Below are positions 26,307-36,200 of a DNA stretch of 64,000 bases, in pieces. The notes under the pieces are model-generated. The model was not told the DNA's origin and searched no databases. It saw only the letters and a program-made list of their open reading frames with translations. Origin of the DNA: Spirochaetales bacterium (lineage in GTDB: Bacteria > Spirochaetota > Spirochaetia > UBA9216); assembly GCA_016342585.1 (NCBI GenBank), contig JAEINK010000011.1, positions 1 to 64,000 on the forward strand, given 5' to 3'. Within the stretch, counting starts at the first letter, position 1; each line of letters begins with the position of its first letter. A program made the position numbers and the translations under genes.

Positions 26307-27827
26307 CTAAACTGTTGCACTTTCCATGATTTTTTCAGGTGTTGCGTCTTCAATGTCAAATTCAGCAGTCTGAACACCTTCAGCGATAACGTAAACCCTG
26401 TCACACATACCTAAAATCTCCGGTAATTCCGAAGAAATTATCATTATGCTCATACCTTTCGCAACTAAATCATTAATAATCGTGTATATCTCAAATTTTG
26501 CACCAACATCAATTCCACGTGTTGGTTCATCTAAAATCAAAATTTTGGGTTCAACAAATAACCATTTACTAACCTGGACTTTTTGTTGATTCCCTCCACT
26601 TAAGTTTTTAACTTGCTGTAAAATTGATGGGGTTCGAATATCGATATCCTCTACATACTTTTTGGCATACATGTTTTGTTTAAAGAAATTGATAACACCC
26701 ATTTTGGATATTTTTTCTAAGGCCGAAACAGTTATATTTTCTTCAATTGTTTCACTTAAGATTAATCCATCTTTTTTTCTATCTTCAGATACATAAGCTA
26801 TGCCGTGATTAATAGCTTTTTTGGGAGAAGTCAGTTTGGCTGCCTTTCCAAATACAAGTGTAGTTCCGGATATTTTGTATTTCTTGGGATTTCCAAAAAT
26901 ACTATGGGCCAGTTCTGTTCGTCCAGCACCCATTAAACCTGCAATCCCGACGACTTCACCTTTACGAACCGTTATGTTTGAATTACTGACGATATATCGG
27001 TTTATGGAAGTATCAAAGGCATTAAAGTGAACAGTTTCTAATACAACATCTCCACCTTTGTACTTGGGCCTTTTAGGGAAAATATCTTCAATTTCTCTAC
27101 CGACCATGTTTTTAATGATTTCCCGTTCATTGATCTCATCTTTTGTCATTCTGGCTACTGTTTTACCATCACGTATAACAGTGAGAGAGTCGGCGATTGC
27201 TTCAACCTCTTTTAATTTATGGGAAATCATAATTGAAGTAATACCCTGGGTTTTAAGCTCCACAAGTAAATTCAATAAGTTCTCACTGTCATCTTCATTT
27301 AAGGCTGCTGTTGGTTCATCCAATATCAGTAATTTAACATTTTGACTTAGTGCTTTTGCAATTTCAATTAATTGCTGTTTTCCGACACCAAGCATGCCAA
27401 CTAAACTATGGAGATCAACATCAAGACCTACCATATCCAGATACTTTTTTGCTTCTTTTTTGGTTTTATCCCAATTCATTACAGATAATTTATTGTGGAT
27501 TTCATGTCCGACAAAAACATTTTCATATACTGTAAGATTCGGAAAAAGTTCCAGTTCCTGATTAATAATAACAATACCATCAGACACCGAGTTTTTTATT
27601 CCGTGAAAATGCTTTATTTTGCCGTTAAATATTATATCTCCATCATAATCACCATATGGATATATGCCGCTTAATACTTTCATCAATGTTGATTTTCCAG
27701 CTCCATTTTCACCAACAATAAAATGAATGTCTCCTTTTTCAACGGTTATATCTACATCATCAAGTGCTTTTACACCTGGGAATGATTTCGTGATTGACTT
27801 CATTCGTAATAAAATATTGTCGTCCAA
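26307..27827 (-). CDS. Sugar ABC transporter ATPase with two nucleotide-binding domains
   Basis: A 506-residue double ABC ATPase of the MglA/GguA/XylG class. Domain 1 has Walker A GENGAGKST, a degenerate signature (LGVGKQQ) and Walker B LLILDEPTAAL. Domain 2 has a degenerate Walker A (GLMGAGRTE, as usual in this class), signature LSGGNQQK and Walker B ILILDEPTRG. The start is TTG 27827, preceded by a GGGGGG run. It is the first gene of the importer operon and lies downstream of the sensory operon at 28114-33097, which probably controls it. Confidence 0.93.
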   Translation of the reverse strand: MDDNILLRMKSITKSFPGVKALDDVDITVEKGDIHFIVGENGAGKSTLMKVLSGIYPYGDYDGDIIFNGKIKHFHGIKNSVSDGIVIINQELELFPNLTVYENVFVGHEIHNKLSVMNWDKTKKEAKKYLDMVGLDVDLHSLVGMLGVGKQQLIEIAKALSQNVKLLILDEPTAALNEDDSENLLNLLVELKTQGITSIMISHKLKEVEAIADSLTVIRDGKTVARMTKDEINEREIIKNMVGREIEDIFPKRPKYKGGDVVLETVHFNAFDTSINRYIVSNSNITVRKGEVVGIAGLMGAGRTELAHSIFGNPKKYKISGTTLVFGKAAKLTSPKKAINHGIAYVSEDRKKDGLILSETIEENITVSALEKISKMGVINFFKQNMYAKKYVEDIDIRTPSILQQVKNLSGGNQQKVQVSKWLFVEPKILILDEPTRGIDVGAKFEIYTIINDLVAKGMSIMIISSELPEILGMCDRVYVIAEGVQTAEFDIEDATPEKIMESATV

Positions 27828-28113
27828 AAACCCCCCTTTAAACTTCTGCTGTCTATCTTATAGCCGCTGTGAGTTCTGGACATTGTTATCCCAATGTGCA
27901 TTCCTTCACTCCATCCGCCGGCAAAAAAATGCCTGCTGATACGAGAGCAATAATCAGAATCAGAAAAAGCTTTTCCTATAAATTTTACAAATTTATTACT
28001 TAACTTATTTTATAGTTGGTTTGGGAATTTGCGCTATAGTATTTCTATGCTATTGAAAGGCTATATTTGACATGAAGTCGTCGTAGATGATCTTTATTAG
28101 GACTATTCTGAAG
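27828..28113 (-). promoter_or_regulatory. Regulatory gap upstream of the sugar importer
   Basis: No gene is seen in these 286 bp. On the minus strand a TATAAA -10-like box lies near 28012 without a matching -35, as expected for an activator-dependent promoter. The AraC-type response regulator encoded upstream is the natural candidate activator. No convincing direct repeats or terminator were found by eye. Confidence 0.3.
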
Positions 28114-29145
28114 TCAATTTTGTCCAGACATGTTTCTGTAGACATCTTCCCGGGAATGAAAGCCGTCGGCGATTACCGTTTCATCCATGATTTCACGGTA
28201 AACCGGGATGGGAATTTCCACAAAATAGGGTATATCCTTCCCGCTGTCATTGTCGATGTATTGTTCAGGCTGGGGCATGTCCTTTTCAACCATTTTTACA
28301 GCAAGTTCTGCCGCCCTTGCGGCCAGACTGGGTATCGGTTTATAAACAGTCATCAGCTGGGTTCCTTCAACAATTCTTTGACAGGAAAGGAGATCCGCGT
28401 CCTGTCCTACCACGGCGACCTCTCCGGCCATACGCCGCTCGGAGAGCAGTCTGATTGCTGCTCCGGCAATTACATCGTTTGCAGCCGAGATGGCATCAAT
28501 TTCGAGTGTTCTATCAAAAACCTTTCCTATTTCTTCAATTGCCTCATCGAAAGACCACTCTTCCAGCCATATTTCTTCGACAATCCTGATCTCTCCCGAT
28601 TCGATCACGGGATCAAGAATCTCATGGACGCCCTTATTGACTTCATAACTGTTATTATCCCGGACAGATCCGTTTACAAGGAGGTAGTTTCCTGTCGGCA
28701 CTTCCTTTTGAAGGGCCCGGGCTAAAAGGCGCCCGACTTCCTGGTTATCGAAGGAAATATATCCGGTTATGGGAACTCCCATGATCGGCCGGTCATAGGA
28801 CAGGACAGGGATCCCCTTATCCATTATTCGGCGGATAACGCCTCCAAGCATCTCCATATCTTCGGGGATAACCACAAGAACATCGATATCCTGTTTCAGG
28901 AGGTATTGGATCTGAGGGATCTGACCTTCTGCATTTCCGGGAGATTTTGCGAAGATGACCTCTGCACCCAGCTCCCGCGCCTTGCTCATGAATACCTTGG
29001 TATCCTTATCCCACCTTTCAAGAAGAAATGTCTCTGAAGCGGCCGAAAAACCTATGCGTATTGTATTATCGTCAACAATTTCCTTCTTTTTGCATCCTGC
29101 AAAGGCGAGGACTATCATTAAAATAAGGCAATATTTTTTAATCAT
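28114..29145 (-). CDS. Sugar-binding lipoprotein (XylF/ChvE-type)
   Basis: A 343-residue peripla_BP_4 protein with signal MIKKYCLILMIVLAFAGC, so it is a lipoprotein (lipobox AFAGC). Features of the xylose-binding group are visible: LERWDKDTKVFMSKARELGA, AEGQIPQIQYLLKQDIDVLVV, SYDRPI and SAANDVIAGAAIRL. The ORF track start (29181) is too early; ATG 29145 has AAAGGAGCG in front. It overlaps the response-regulator stop by 8 bp. It may be the sensor input of the two-component system or a second binding protein for the importer. Confidence 0.88.
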   Translation of the reverse strand: MIKKYCLILMIVLAFAGCKKKEIVDDNTIRIGFSAASETFLLERWDKDTKVFMSKARELGAEVIFAKSPGNAEGQIPQIQYLLKQDIDVLVVIPEDMEMLGGVIRRIMDKGIPVLSYDRPIMGVPITGYISFDNQEVGRLLARALQKEVPTGNYLLVNGSVRDNNSYEVNKGVHEILDPVIESGEIRIVEEIWLEEWSFDEAIEEIGKVFDRTLEIDAISAANDVIAGAAIRLLSERRMAGEVAVVGQDADLLSCQRIVEGTQLMTVYKPIPSLAARAAELAVKMVEKDMPQPEQYIDNDSGKDIPYFVEIPIPVYREIMDETVIADGFHSREDVYRNMSGQN

Positions 29146-30637
29146 TTGCGGCGCTCCTTTTTTCGAGATTAGAGGGGGCAAAGCCCATGTATTTTCGAAA
29201 TATCCTGCTGAAATAGTTGGGATCCTGATATCCTACCATGTAGGCCGTCTCTTTTATGGAAACATGCCCTTCCTTTAAAAGGATCATTGCTTCGTTCAAG
29301 CGGAATCTATTCACATAATCTATGAAGGTGGTATCGAGATGCTCGGAAAAGAGGCGGCTTAAGTAGCTTGCCGAGATCGTGCACACTTCCGCGACTGATG
29401 AGAGCTGGATCTGCTGATTATAATTTTCCCTTATAAACGCCAATGCCTTGACCAACGGATCGGGATAGGAGGAGTTTCTGTGAATTTCCAGAATATCCTG
29501 GAGCTTTGAAATAGTTCCGGTTGACCAATCTCTCCACTTTAACACATTCTCAAGAGCCATTATTTCCGCAGCAATATCAGTTTTAAAGCTGCTTCCGGAT
29601 AGAACGTTAGGTCCTATTTCGGAGAGAATAAGGGTGAACAGTCCGATCATTTTTCCTTTGGCCACAAGGAAATCATCCAGATTGAACCTTTCGATCCAAT
29701 ACTCCTCGAAGGCCTTCATTCCCATGGACTTATCGGATTTGATGATGGTGCGGCAGACCTCCTGTAACCTTTTCTGTTCATTCAGGCAGGATGATTCCTT
29801 GTGGGAGGCATCTGCGAATGGAAGGAAAGCCTCTGCAAATGATGAAGATAATTCCTTGGGGGAGCAGAACTCTCCGGCTCCCATGATGAATCCGGCTTTC
29901 GATGTTCCATCGAATATCCGCTGAAAAACACCATTGATATAAGCTGGATCTTTTTGTTCGGTTATAAGGATAAGCAGTCTTTCACCCACCGTACTGCTTA
30001 TGCATCCGATTTTGTACTGGAGTTTTTTTGTGATATCATGATAGATATCATCTTTTAGTTTTTCGGAAACCGAACCAATAGTCTCTATCAGATAAACCGC
30101 GGCTTTACTGGAGGTAAAGGAGAAGAGGGCTGTGAAATCTTTCCACTCCTTCTCTGTCGGGTTTTTGTAGATCAGGCTTGTGAGGAAGTGCTTTTTCTTC
30201 TCTTCCCTGGTTTGCTGCAGAAACTCTACCGTGGCCAGCTGGTTTTTTTTCTCTTCATTTTTACTATCCAGGTGGGTTTTGATCTCCTGAAGCTTTTCGA
30301 TGAGTGCTTTTCGGGAAATTGGTTTCACCATATAGCTGAAAACCCCCAGGGGGATTGCTTTTTTTGCTATATCGAACCTTTCGTAGGCCGTCGCCAGGAC
30401 GAATATCATGTCAGGAAATTGGCTTCGCACCTGTTTAATCGCCTCTATCCCGTCGATGCCGGGCATCTGAATATCCATGAAAACAAGGTCCGGTATGAGC
30501 TCCTTTATAAGGGTGACAGCCTCCGTTCCTGAACGGGCTTTTCCGCAGAGTTCAAAATCCGTAATATCCTTGTCGAAGATAAAGGCAAAGCTGTCCAGGA
30601 CCGGTTCTTCATCATCAGCAATTATAACTCTATACAT
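29138..30637 (-). CDS. YesN-type response regulator (receiver plus AraC DNA-binding domain)
   Basis: A 499-residue cytoplasmic transcription regulator. The N-terminal receiver has ADDEEP and phosphoacceptor Asp in LVFMDIQMPG (about D55). A ~260-residue linker of unknown fold follows, then a C-terminal AraC/XylS domain with two helix-turn-helices (ASYLSRLFSEHLD and ETAYMVGYQDPNYFSRIFRK). It overlaps the cognate kinase gene by 16 bp. AGAGG precedes the ATG. It probably activates the downstream sugar importer. Confidence 0.94.
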   Translation of the reverse strand: MYRVIIADDEEPVLDSFAFIFDKDITDFELCGKARSGTEAVTLIKELIPDLVFMDIQMPGIDGIEAIKQVRSQFPDMIFVLATAYERFDIAKKAIPLGVFSYMVKPISRKALIEKLQEIKTHLDSKNEEKKNQLATVEFLQQTREEKKKHFLTSLIYKNPTEKEWKDFTALFSFTSSKAAVYLIETIGSVSEKLKDDIYHDITKKLQYKIGCISSTVGERLLILITEQKDPAYINGVFQRIFDGTSKAGFIMGAGEFCSPKELSSSFAEAFLPFADASHKESSCLNEQKRLQEVCRTIIKSDKSMGMKAFEEYWIERFNLDDFLVAKGKMIGLFTLILSEIGPNVLSGSSFKTDIAAEIMALENVLKWRDWSTGTISKLQDILEIHRNSSYPDPLVKALAFIRENYNQQIQLSSVAEVCTISASYLSRLFSEHLDTTFIDYVNRFRLNEAMILLKEGHVSIKETAYMVGYQDPNYFSRIFRKYMGFAPSNLEKRSAAND

Positions 30638-32118
30638 GGTTTTACCTCTGTATGAATTCTGATAATTATCTCTGTACCCTTATCCGGGGCTGTTCTTATA
30701 TCAATAACATCCTTCTGATCCGGATAAAAGAAGTAGCACCTTTGAATGACATTCTCTAACCCCATAACCTTGGAGGAGAGCTGATAATCATGGTTTGTGG
30801 GTGTTAGAATATTTTCCACAACCTCCCGGGGGATTCCTACACCATCATCTTTAACAGACAGGATGATCACAGGATCCTCCCAGCTGATGGAAACACTGAC
30901 AGTTCCTGTTCCTTCCCGGCTCTTAAAGGCGTGGAGGACCGAGTTTTCAACAATGGGCTGCAGGACCATGGCTGGACAGGTAAATTGATCCAGGAGAGAT
31001 TCATTTATATCCAGAATAAGGTTCAGTGATTTCGGAAATCGGATCTTCAGGATGTTAAAGTATGACAGGAGACCTTCATATTCATGCCGTAGGGGAACAA
31101 AGAATTTCTTCTCCCGGATGTTGTATCTGAAGAGGGCCGCTAAATGCTCCATGAAATCCGCTGTTTTCTCCGCCTCTTCAACGATGGCTAGCTGGACGCC
31201 TGTATTTATTGTATTGAACAGAAAATGAGGGTTCATCTGAGCCTGCATCGTATAAAGTTCCATCCTCTTCAGGAGCTGTTCCATTTTCAGGTTCCTGACC
31301 CTCTCCGTCATTATCTCCTGTTCTATGGCCTTTTGTTTCTGCAGTTCGTGGATATAGTGGCGAATGGAGCTTTTCATGTCGTTGAAGGCCTCGGCAACCT
31401 GGTTTACTTCATTCACCGATTTATAATGGACATCCGGAACCTGAAAATCTCCTCCGGAGATCTTACCCGCCATACGGGATAGTTCATCCATGGGTGCGGA
31501 TATCGAAAGCATGGTTTTGGTCAGGAGTGAAAACGCAAAGGCTGTTGTAAGGAGGATTAGAAGAAGGCTGTAGATTTGAATCTTTCGAAAAAGTACGAGG
31601 AAGCCCCTGTACTCCTCCAGCTGCTCCCGGAATCCCGTGAGGCTTATCCTGTCAATTCTTTCCCCGATGTATGAGTATAATGTGGAGAGATCTTCAAAGC
31701 CCGAAGTATACTCACTTACCTTCCTCCCCCTCTTCTGTTCAACAATCAGGTTTACCTTTTCAAGGTAAGTATCGATGAGGTAAAATATTTCTCTCTGCAT
31801 GAGATCCTGTTGATTGGATGTAATCGGTCGGTCCGCAGGGAGGGCCTCTTTCAGGGTTTCGGTTGTGAAGAGAAGTTTTCCCAGGGAGACCGACGAGAAG
31901 GAGGCCAGATAATTTTCCAGGGGGTTCTGTACCTCTTCAAGTTGTACCTTTAACTCCTGGAGAAACTGTTCATTGGCAAAACGATCGTCAGCAACATCCT
32001 GCAGGGTTAAGGACATTATCAGAATGAATCCGAAGAAGATGACGGTTAGTCCCAGCGAGAGAACAAGGTAGTATACCAGCTTGCTTTTCAGGGAGTTGGA
32101 AAATTGTATCCTATTCAT
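30622..32118 (-). CDS. YesM-type membrane histidine kinase
   Basis: A 498-residue inner-membrane kinase: TM1 at about 15-35, an extracytoplasmic domain of about 140 residues, TM2 at about 175-195, a HAMP linker, and His_kinase with phosphoacceptor in AQMNPHFLFNTINTGVQ. The HATPase has DDGVGIPREV. The ORF track start is 32130, but GGAGGGG lies inside that stretch and points to ATG 32118 (MNRIQFSNSL). It overlaps the upstream binding protein and downstream regulator genes. The membrane-anchored binding protein encoded next to it probably presents the sugar signal. Confidence 0.93.
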   Translation of the reverse strand: MNRIQFSNSLKSKLVYYLVLSLGLTVIFFGFILIMSLTLQDVADDRFANEQFLQELKVQLEEVQNPLENYLASFSSVSLGKLLFTTETLKEALPADRPITSNQQDLMQREIFYLIDTYLEKVNLIVEQKRGRKVSEYTSGFEDLSTLYSYIGERIDRISLTGFREQLEEYRGFLVLFRKIQIYSLLLILLTTAFAFSLLTKTMLSISAPMDELSRMAGKISGGDFQVPDVHYKSVNEVNQVAEAFNDMKSSIRHYIHELQKQKAIEQEIMTERVRNLKMEQLLKRMELYTMQAQMNPHFLFNTINTGVQLAIVEEAEKTADFMEHLAALFRYNIREKKFFVPLRHEYEGLLSYFNILKIRFPKSLNLILDINESLLDQFTCPAMVLQPIVENSVLHAFKSREGTGTVSVSISWEDPVIILSVKDDGVGIPREVVENILTPTNHDYQLSSKVMGLENVIQRCYFFYPDQKDVIDIRTAPDKGTEIIIRIHTEVKPCIEL

Positions 32119-33097
32119 TATCCCCTCCATTTATCGAGGATATTTCGGGATCTACTTCAGAAATTATGGAAATTCCCGTATCGACGTAGGCCGATGTATA
32201 ACCGACGGTACAAATCTCCTTGAGGGCCATGACGGCACTGTAGCCGATTCGGTAGGGGTTTCTTACGATTGTTCCCAGGACGAGATCCTTACTGATATAC
32301 TCCTTGATGGATTCGTTGTCTCCGAAACCGATGAATTGAACCTCTCCCACCATATTCATATCAATAATGGCCTGGACCGTTACGAGAGTATCGTTAGGAT
32401 CGGTCAGAACAATTATATCCGGCAGGTCCGGTTTCCGCATAAGTTCATAAACCAGCCGTTCCGCGTCCAGGGGGTTTAAAGAGGTTTTTCTTGTCTCCAG
32501 GGAGGCCAGCCTGTCGCCCAGCACCGATAACATCCCCATTTCAATTAAATTATCATCCGACATGAGTCCCGGGTTTTTATCACTGTAAATTAAAGCGATA
32601 TTCAATTTATCCTTTTTCGCGTTCAGGGCAAGGGAGCCGATTGCCTTTCCTGATTCAAAATTATTTGTCCCGATAAAGAAGGTGCTTTCATTTCGCAGGA
32701 TTTCGTTTTCGATCTGTACTATAGGAATGCCCGCTTTTACGATATTATCCAGAGATTTCAGCATCATTTCATCATTCTTGTAGGGATAAACGGCAACACC
32801 GTCCAGGCCGGAAAAGGGGGCCATTTCCAGGCTTACGGGATCCGAATCTATCGAATGGAATGTTATGGAGCAGTTCATCGATTCTGTCGCGCTTTCGGCT
32901 CCCTCTTTCAGGTTTCTAAAAAACGAATAATCCGATTCCGGAAGGAAGAAGGCAAAGTGGAACCGCTGTTCATCCTTAATCGTCTCTTCTCTTGAATTGA
33001 AAAATGGACTCTGGAACATGATTTTGATCGTTAATATTAATAATACAGCGAAAACCACACCGAAGAAGGGCGGCAGATATTTAAGGAATTTATTCAC
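32111..33097 (-). CDS. Membrane-anchored periplasmic-binding-protein-like sensor
   Basis: A 328-residue protein with one N-terminal hydrophobic segment (FGVVFAVLLILTIKIMF) lacking a clear cleavage site or lipobox, then a peripla_BP_4 fold (GLDGVAVYPYKNDEMML, IGTNNFESGKAIGSLAL, IVLTDPNDTLVTVQAI). It is probably anchored in the inner membrane with its ligand domain in the periplasm, acting as the input protein for the adjacent YesM-like kinase. The start codon is GTG 33097. A full promoter ends 6 nt before it and there is no Shine-Dalgarno, so it looks leaderless. Confidence 0.86.
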   Translation of the reverse strand: MNKFLKYLPPFFGVVFAVLLILTIKIMFQSPFFNSREETIKDEQRFHFAFFLPESDYSFFRNLKEGAESATESMNCSITFHSIDSDPVSLEMAPFSGLDGVAVYPYKNDEMMLKSLDNIVKAGIPIVQIENEILRNESTFFIGTNNFESGKAIGSLALNAKKDKLNIALIYSDKNPGLMSDDNLIEMGMLSVLGDRLASLETRKTSLNPLDAERLVYELMRKPDLPDIIVLTDPNDTLVTVQAIIDMNMVGEVQFIGFGDNESIKEYISKDLVLGTIVRNPYRIGYSAVMALKEICTVGYTSAYVDTGISIISEVDPEISSINGGDNE

Positions 33098-33103
33098 CTG
33101 ACA

Positions 33104-33132
33104 ATATTACGTTTGATAGGGGCTTATGTAAA
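33104..33132 (-). promoter_or_regulatory. Promoter of the sensory operon, leaderless
   Basis: On the minus strand -35 TTTACA (33132-33127), a 17-bp spacer and -10 TAATAT (33109-33104), then TGTCAG and the GTG start codon at 33097. The expected transcription start coincides with the start codon. Confidence 0.7.
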
Positions 33133-33196
33133 GGATTTTTATGGTTTTCCAGTTTAGTTCTGTCTGGTCGCTTGAATCCGCGAATGGGGATAGATA

Positions 33197-33224
33197 TAAA
33201 AACTGCCCGGCGGTTGCCGGGCAG
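33197..33224 (-). terminator. Intrinsic terminator of the TPR lipoprotein gene
   Basis: A 9-bp perfect stem CTGCCCGGC / GCCGGGCAG with a 4-nt loop is followed on the minus strand by TTTTTATATC. It starts about 28 bp after the stop codon at 33252. Confidence 0.9.
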
Positions 33225-33251
33225 TAGTAACAGATTTTGTTTATATTTATC

Positions 33252-36200
33252 TTAAGCGTTTATCTCGTTAATACGGTCCTGGGCTTCGGTTTGACGGTTT
33301 CCATCGTCGCAATTATTTACTACCCAGGTAAATGCATCAATTGCCTGTGCGTCATCTTCGTGACCTGAAACATTCATGTAGGCATATCCAATACTCATAT
33401 AGGCATCTGTGAGTCTTTGATTATAACTGTAATCTTCATTAAGGATGTTGTCTATGAGCCACTGGTAATCGGCGATTCCAAGAGCAAAATCTCCTGTCCC
33501 ATTTCGGTTGATATACGTATCGGCGCGCTCAAAGCGGGTATTATACAGATCATTCCTGGTTTCCCTGTAAATCCAGTCATCATCGTCATCTATTTCGGGG
33601 TAATCGGGTTCCACTTTTTCGAAGGCGGTAATCGCCGTGCTGTAGGATGATATTGCTGTATCCAGATCCTGTGGATCCCCATTTTTTTCAAAATCCCCGT
33701 CTGCTTTATAAACTTGCCCAATACCCCTTTGAGCCCGGGCAGCATAAAATCCATTTTCAATATGACTGTAGCTACTGATAATCGTATTACACCAGAACAA
33801 TGCTTCCTCAAAACTTAAATCATAGTCATCACCGTCAACAGTGATGGTCTGTCCGTCAAAGGTGCCGTTAAGTTCAGCCAGGTTTACCATACATTCAACA
33901 GCATTTTCTTCTCTCACATCTGGATTTCCGATCACATCGAAGCAGTAGGTAAATCCTTCTTCAAGGTAGGGCTTTAGAATTTCGAACTCTGTTTCAAAGT
34001 CATAAATATGCATTAAATCAAAATCACATTCGGCAATCCGCTGTTTGGTTTCCAGCACATCATCAAGCCATAAGGCTCCCCATGTCTCCTCATCAACGGC
34101 ATTTTTATATGCGCCTAAGGCCTCGATAAGATAATCTTTGCCTGTTGATCTTCTCCATGTTTCATCCCAGTCAAGTCTCTGGCCTTCACTATGGTATTTA
34201 TCCCTGTTGGCTTCTCCAATTTCCCGCCAACAGTCGGATACATCCCGTCCCCAGTCGTCGAAATTATCAGCTTCCTCTACAGCAGTTCCAAGTTCAAACT
34301 CATCTATAGCATCATCTATATATGCAATGAATTCAATATTGTTCCAGTAGAGTTCACAGGCATACCGGTAAATGAGACTCCCCTTATTTCTGTATGCTCT
34401 AAGCAGGTATTCATTTGTCATTGAAACATCACCTATTGCATCGTCAAAGGCAATGATTCCCGCATCGAAGAGTGTTGTCAGATGTGTTTCGTAGTCGGTT
34501 GCTTCTTCATCATAATCATCAATTTCATTTTTATAGGTGTCGGCTAAGTCAACAAGGATTCTTCCCCTTTCATCGGGATCAAATTCATCAACGATATTAT
34601 CGAGAATGTTCGAAAGGGTTGATCTGGCGTCAGCGTACAACTCCATTCCAAGCTGACACTCTGCCATATTACGCTGAGAATTATAGTAGTACCACTCTTC
34701 AGTATTTGGTGTTATTTCATCATAAACACTAATTGCACCATTAAAAGCTTCATCTGCAAGAACATCATCTTCGGCATCGTCACGGTAGATCCACCCTTTT
34801 TCCATATAGGCATCACCAACATTAATTCTGATCCTGTCCATTATTCTGAGATAATCTTCTGAATTCTCAAAATCGCTTTCACTGTAGACACCATCAACAA
34901 GTGCCGCTTCGCCGACTGTTATGGCCTGATCAAAAACGGTTAATGCTTCGTTCCAGTAGTCCCTGTTTCTGTAATCGTTTGCTTTACTTCTGTAGCAGTC
35001 AACAAGGGTTTCATGGATTTCTGCCAGACCCTCTTTTTCGAAATAATCAGGAGGAGATGATATTATCTCTTCTGCTTTATCAATGGCCACAGTATAAGCT
35101 CGGAGGCCATTATAGGCCTGAATAACAATTCTCTGTCCTTCACCGACCGCCCATGCTTCGCCGGGGAATTTCTCATAGGTAATTCCTTCGGCATATTCGA
35201 TTGCTTTATAGAAGAAGGCTCTCCAGTTGACTCCTACTCTGTCCCTGTTATCCCAGCCTTTATCGGTATAGAAATATCCAAGGTGGCGTCTTATCCAGGC
35301 CTCTTCATCAAGATTTCTGGATACGGCTAATTCCAGGGCTGCTTCCGCAGAGGCTATGGCTAAATCCTTATTCTGTACTTCTTTGTCCCAGGCATAATAA
35401 TCCCCATAGGACATATAGGCTGTTATTTTTTGTGGTGCAAATTCGGACGGCCCCGCCAGAACTGTGGATCGAACGGTCATAAACTTTGTGTAAATACCGG
35501 CTTCGGACTGTCCTTCATTAATCAGGGCCCTCATCCAATCCTTATACATCCAGAGGAGATCCCCATAGGACCAGTAGGCCTGATTGGGATTTTCTGGCAG
35601 GCATAGAGTGTATGCTGTTTTGAAGGCGGTTTCGGCCTGTTCATAATAGGTTATAGCTCCAGAAAGAGTTTCTTCATTATTTCCTGTAGTTCTATATCTT
35701 CCACCGATATTCTTCCAGGCAGTTCCCTTATACTGGTCAGGCATATTGACATTATCTATTATTTTCATCCATTCGGCTTTTGCTTCGGCTAAACCGGATA
35801 CATCCCATTTCGCCCAGGCTATGGCATCATGGGTCTGCTGGATTTTCCAGTAGTCGGTGACGCCGTCATCATCCAGCGTGTTGGCTGAAGAATCAAATAT
35901 CTTGTTCCATTCGGTAATCGCTGTCGCTGCTTCATCTGCCCATCTATATGTTTCCGCATAGTGAAACTTGGTCCAGAATCTCTCATTATTATCTATTCCG
36001 GGAATGGCCAGAGCTTCGGTGAATTTTGCCCGGGCTTCGGTCCACTCATTCTTCATCATATGGTTAAAACCCATTCCGCTTACGGCACTGGCATGATATT
36101 TTGTGTTGGTGTAGGGAGAAGCAGAAAGTTCTTCAAAAATTGTTTTTGCTGCAGCAAGATTCTGAAGTTCGGTATCCCGGAAATACCACTGATAGGACCA

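Noticed and set aside
28087-28725. 212-aa plus-strand ORF
   Set aside because: It is antisense to the sugar-binding lipoprotein, which has a lipobox and family motifs.
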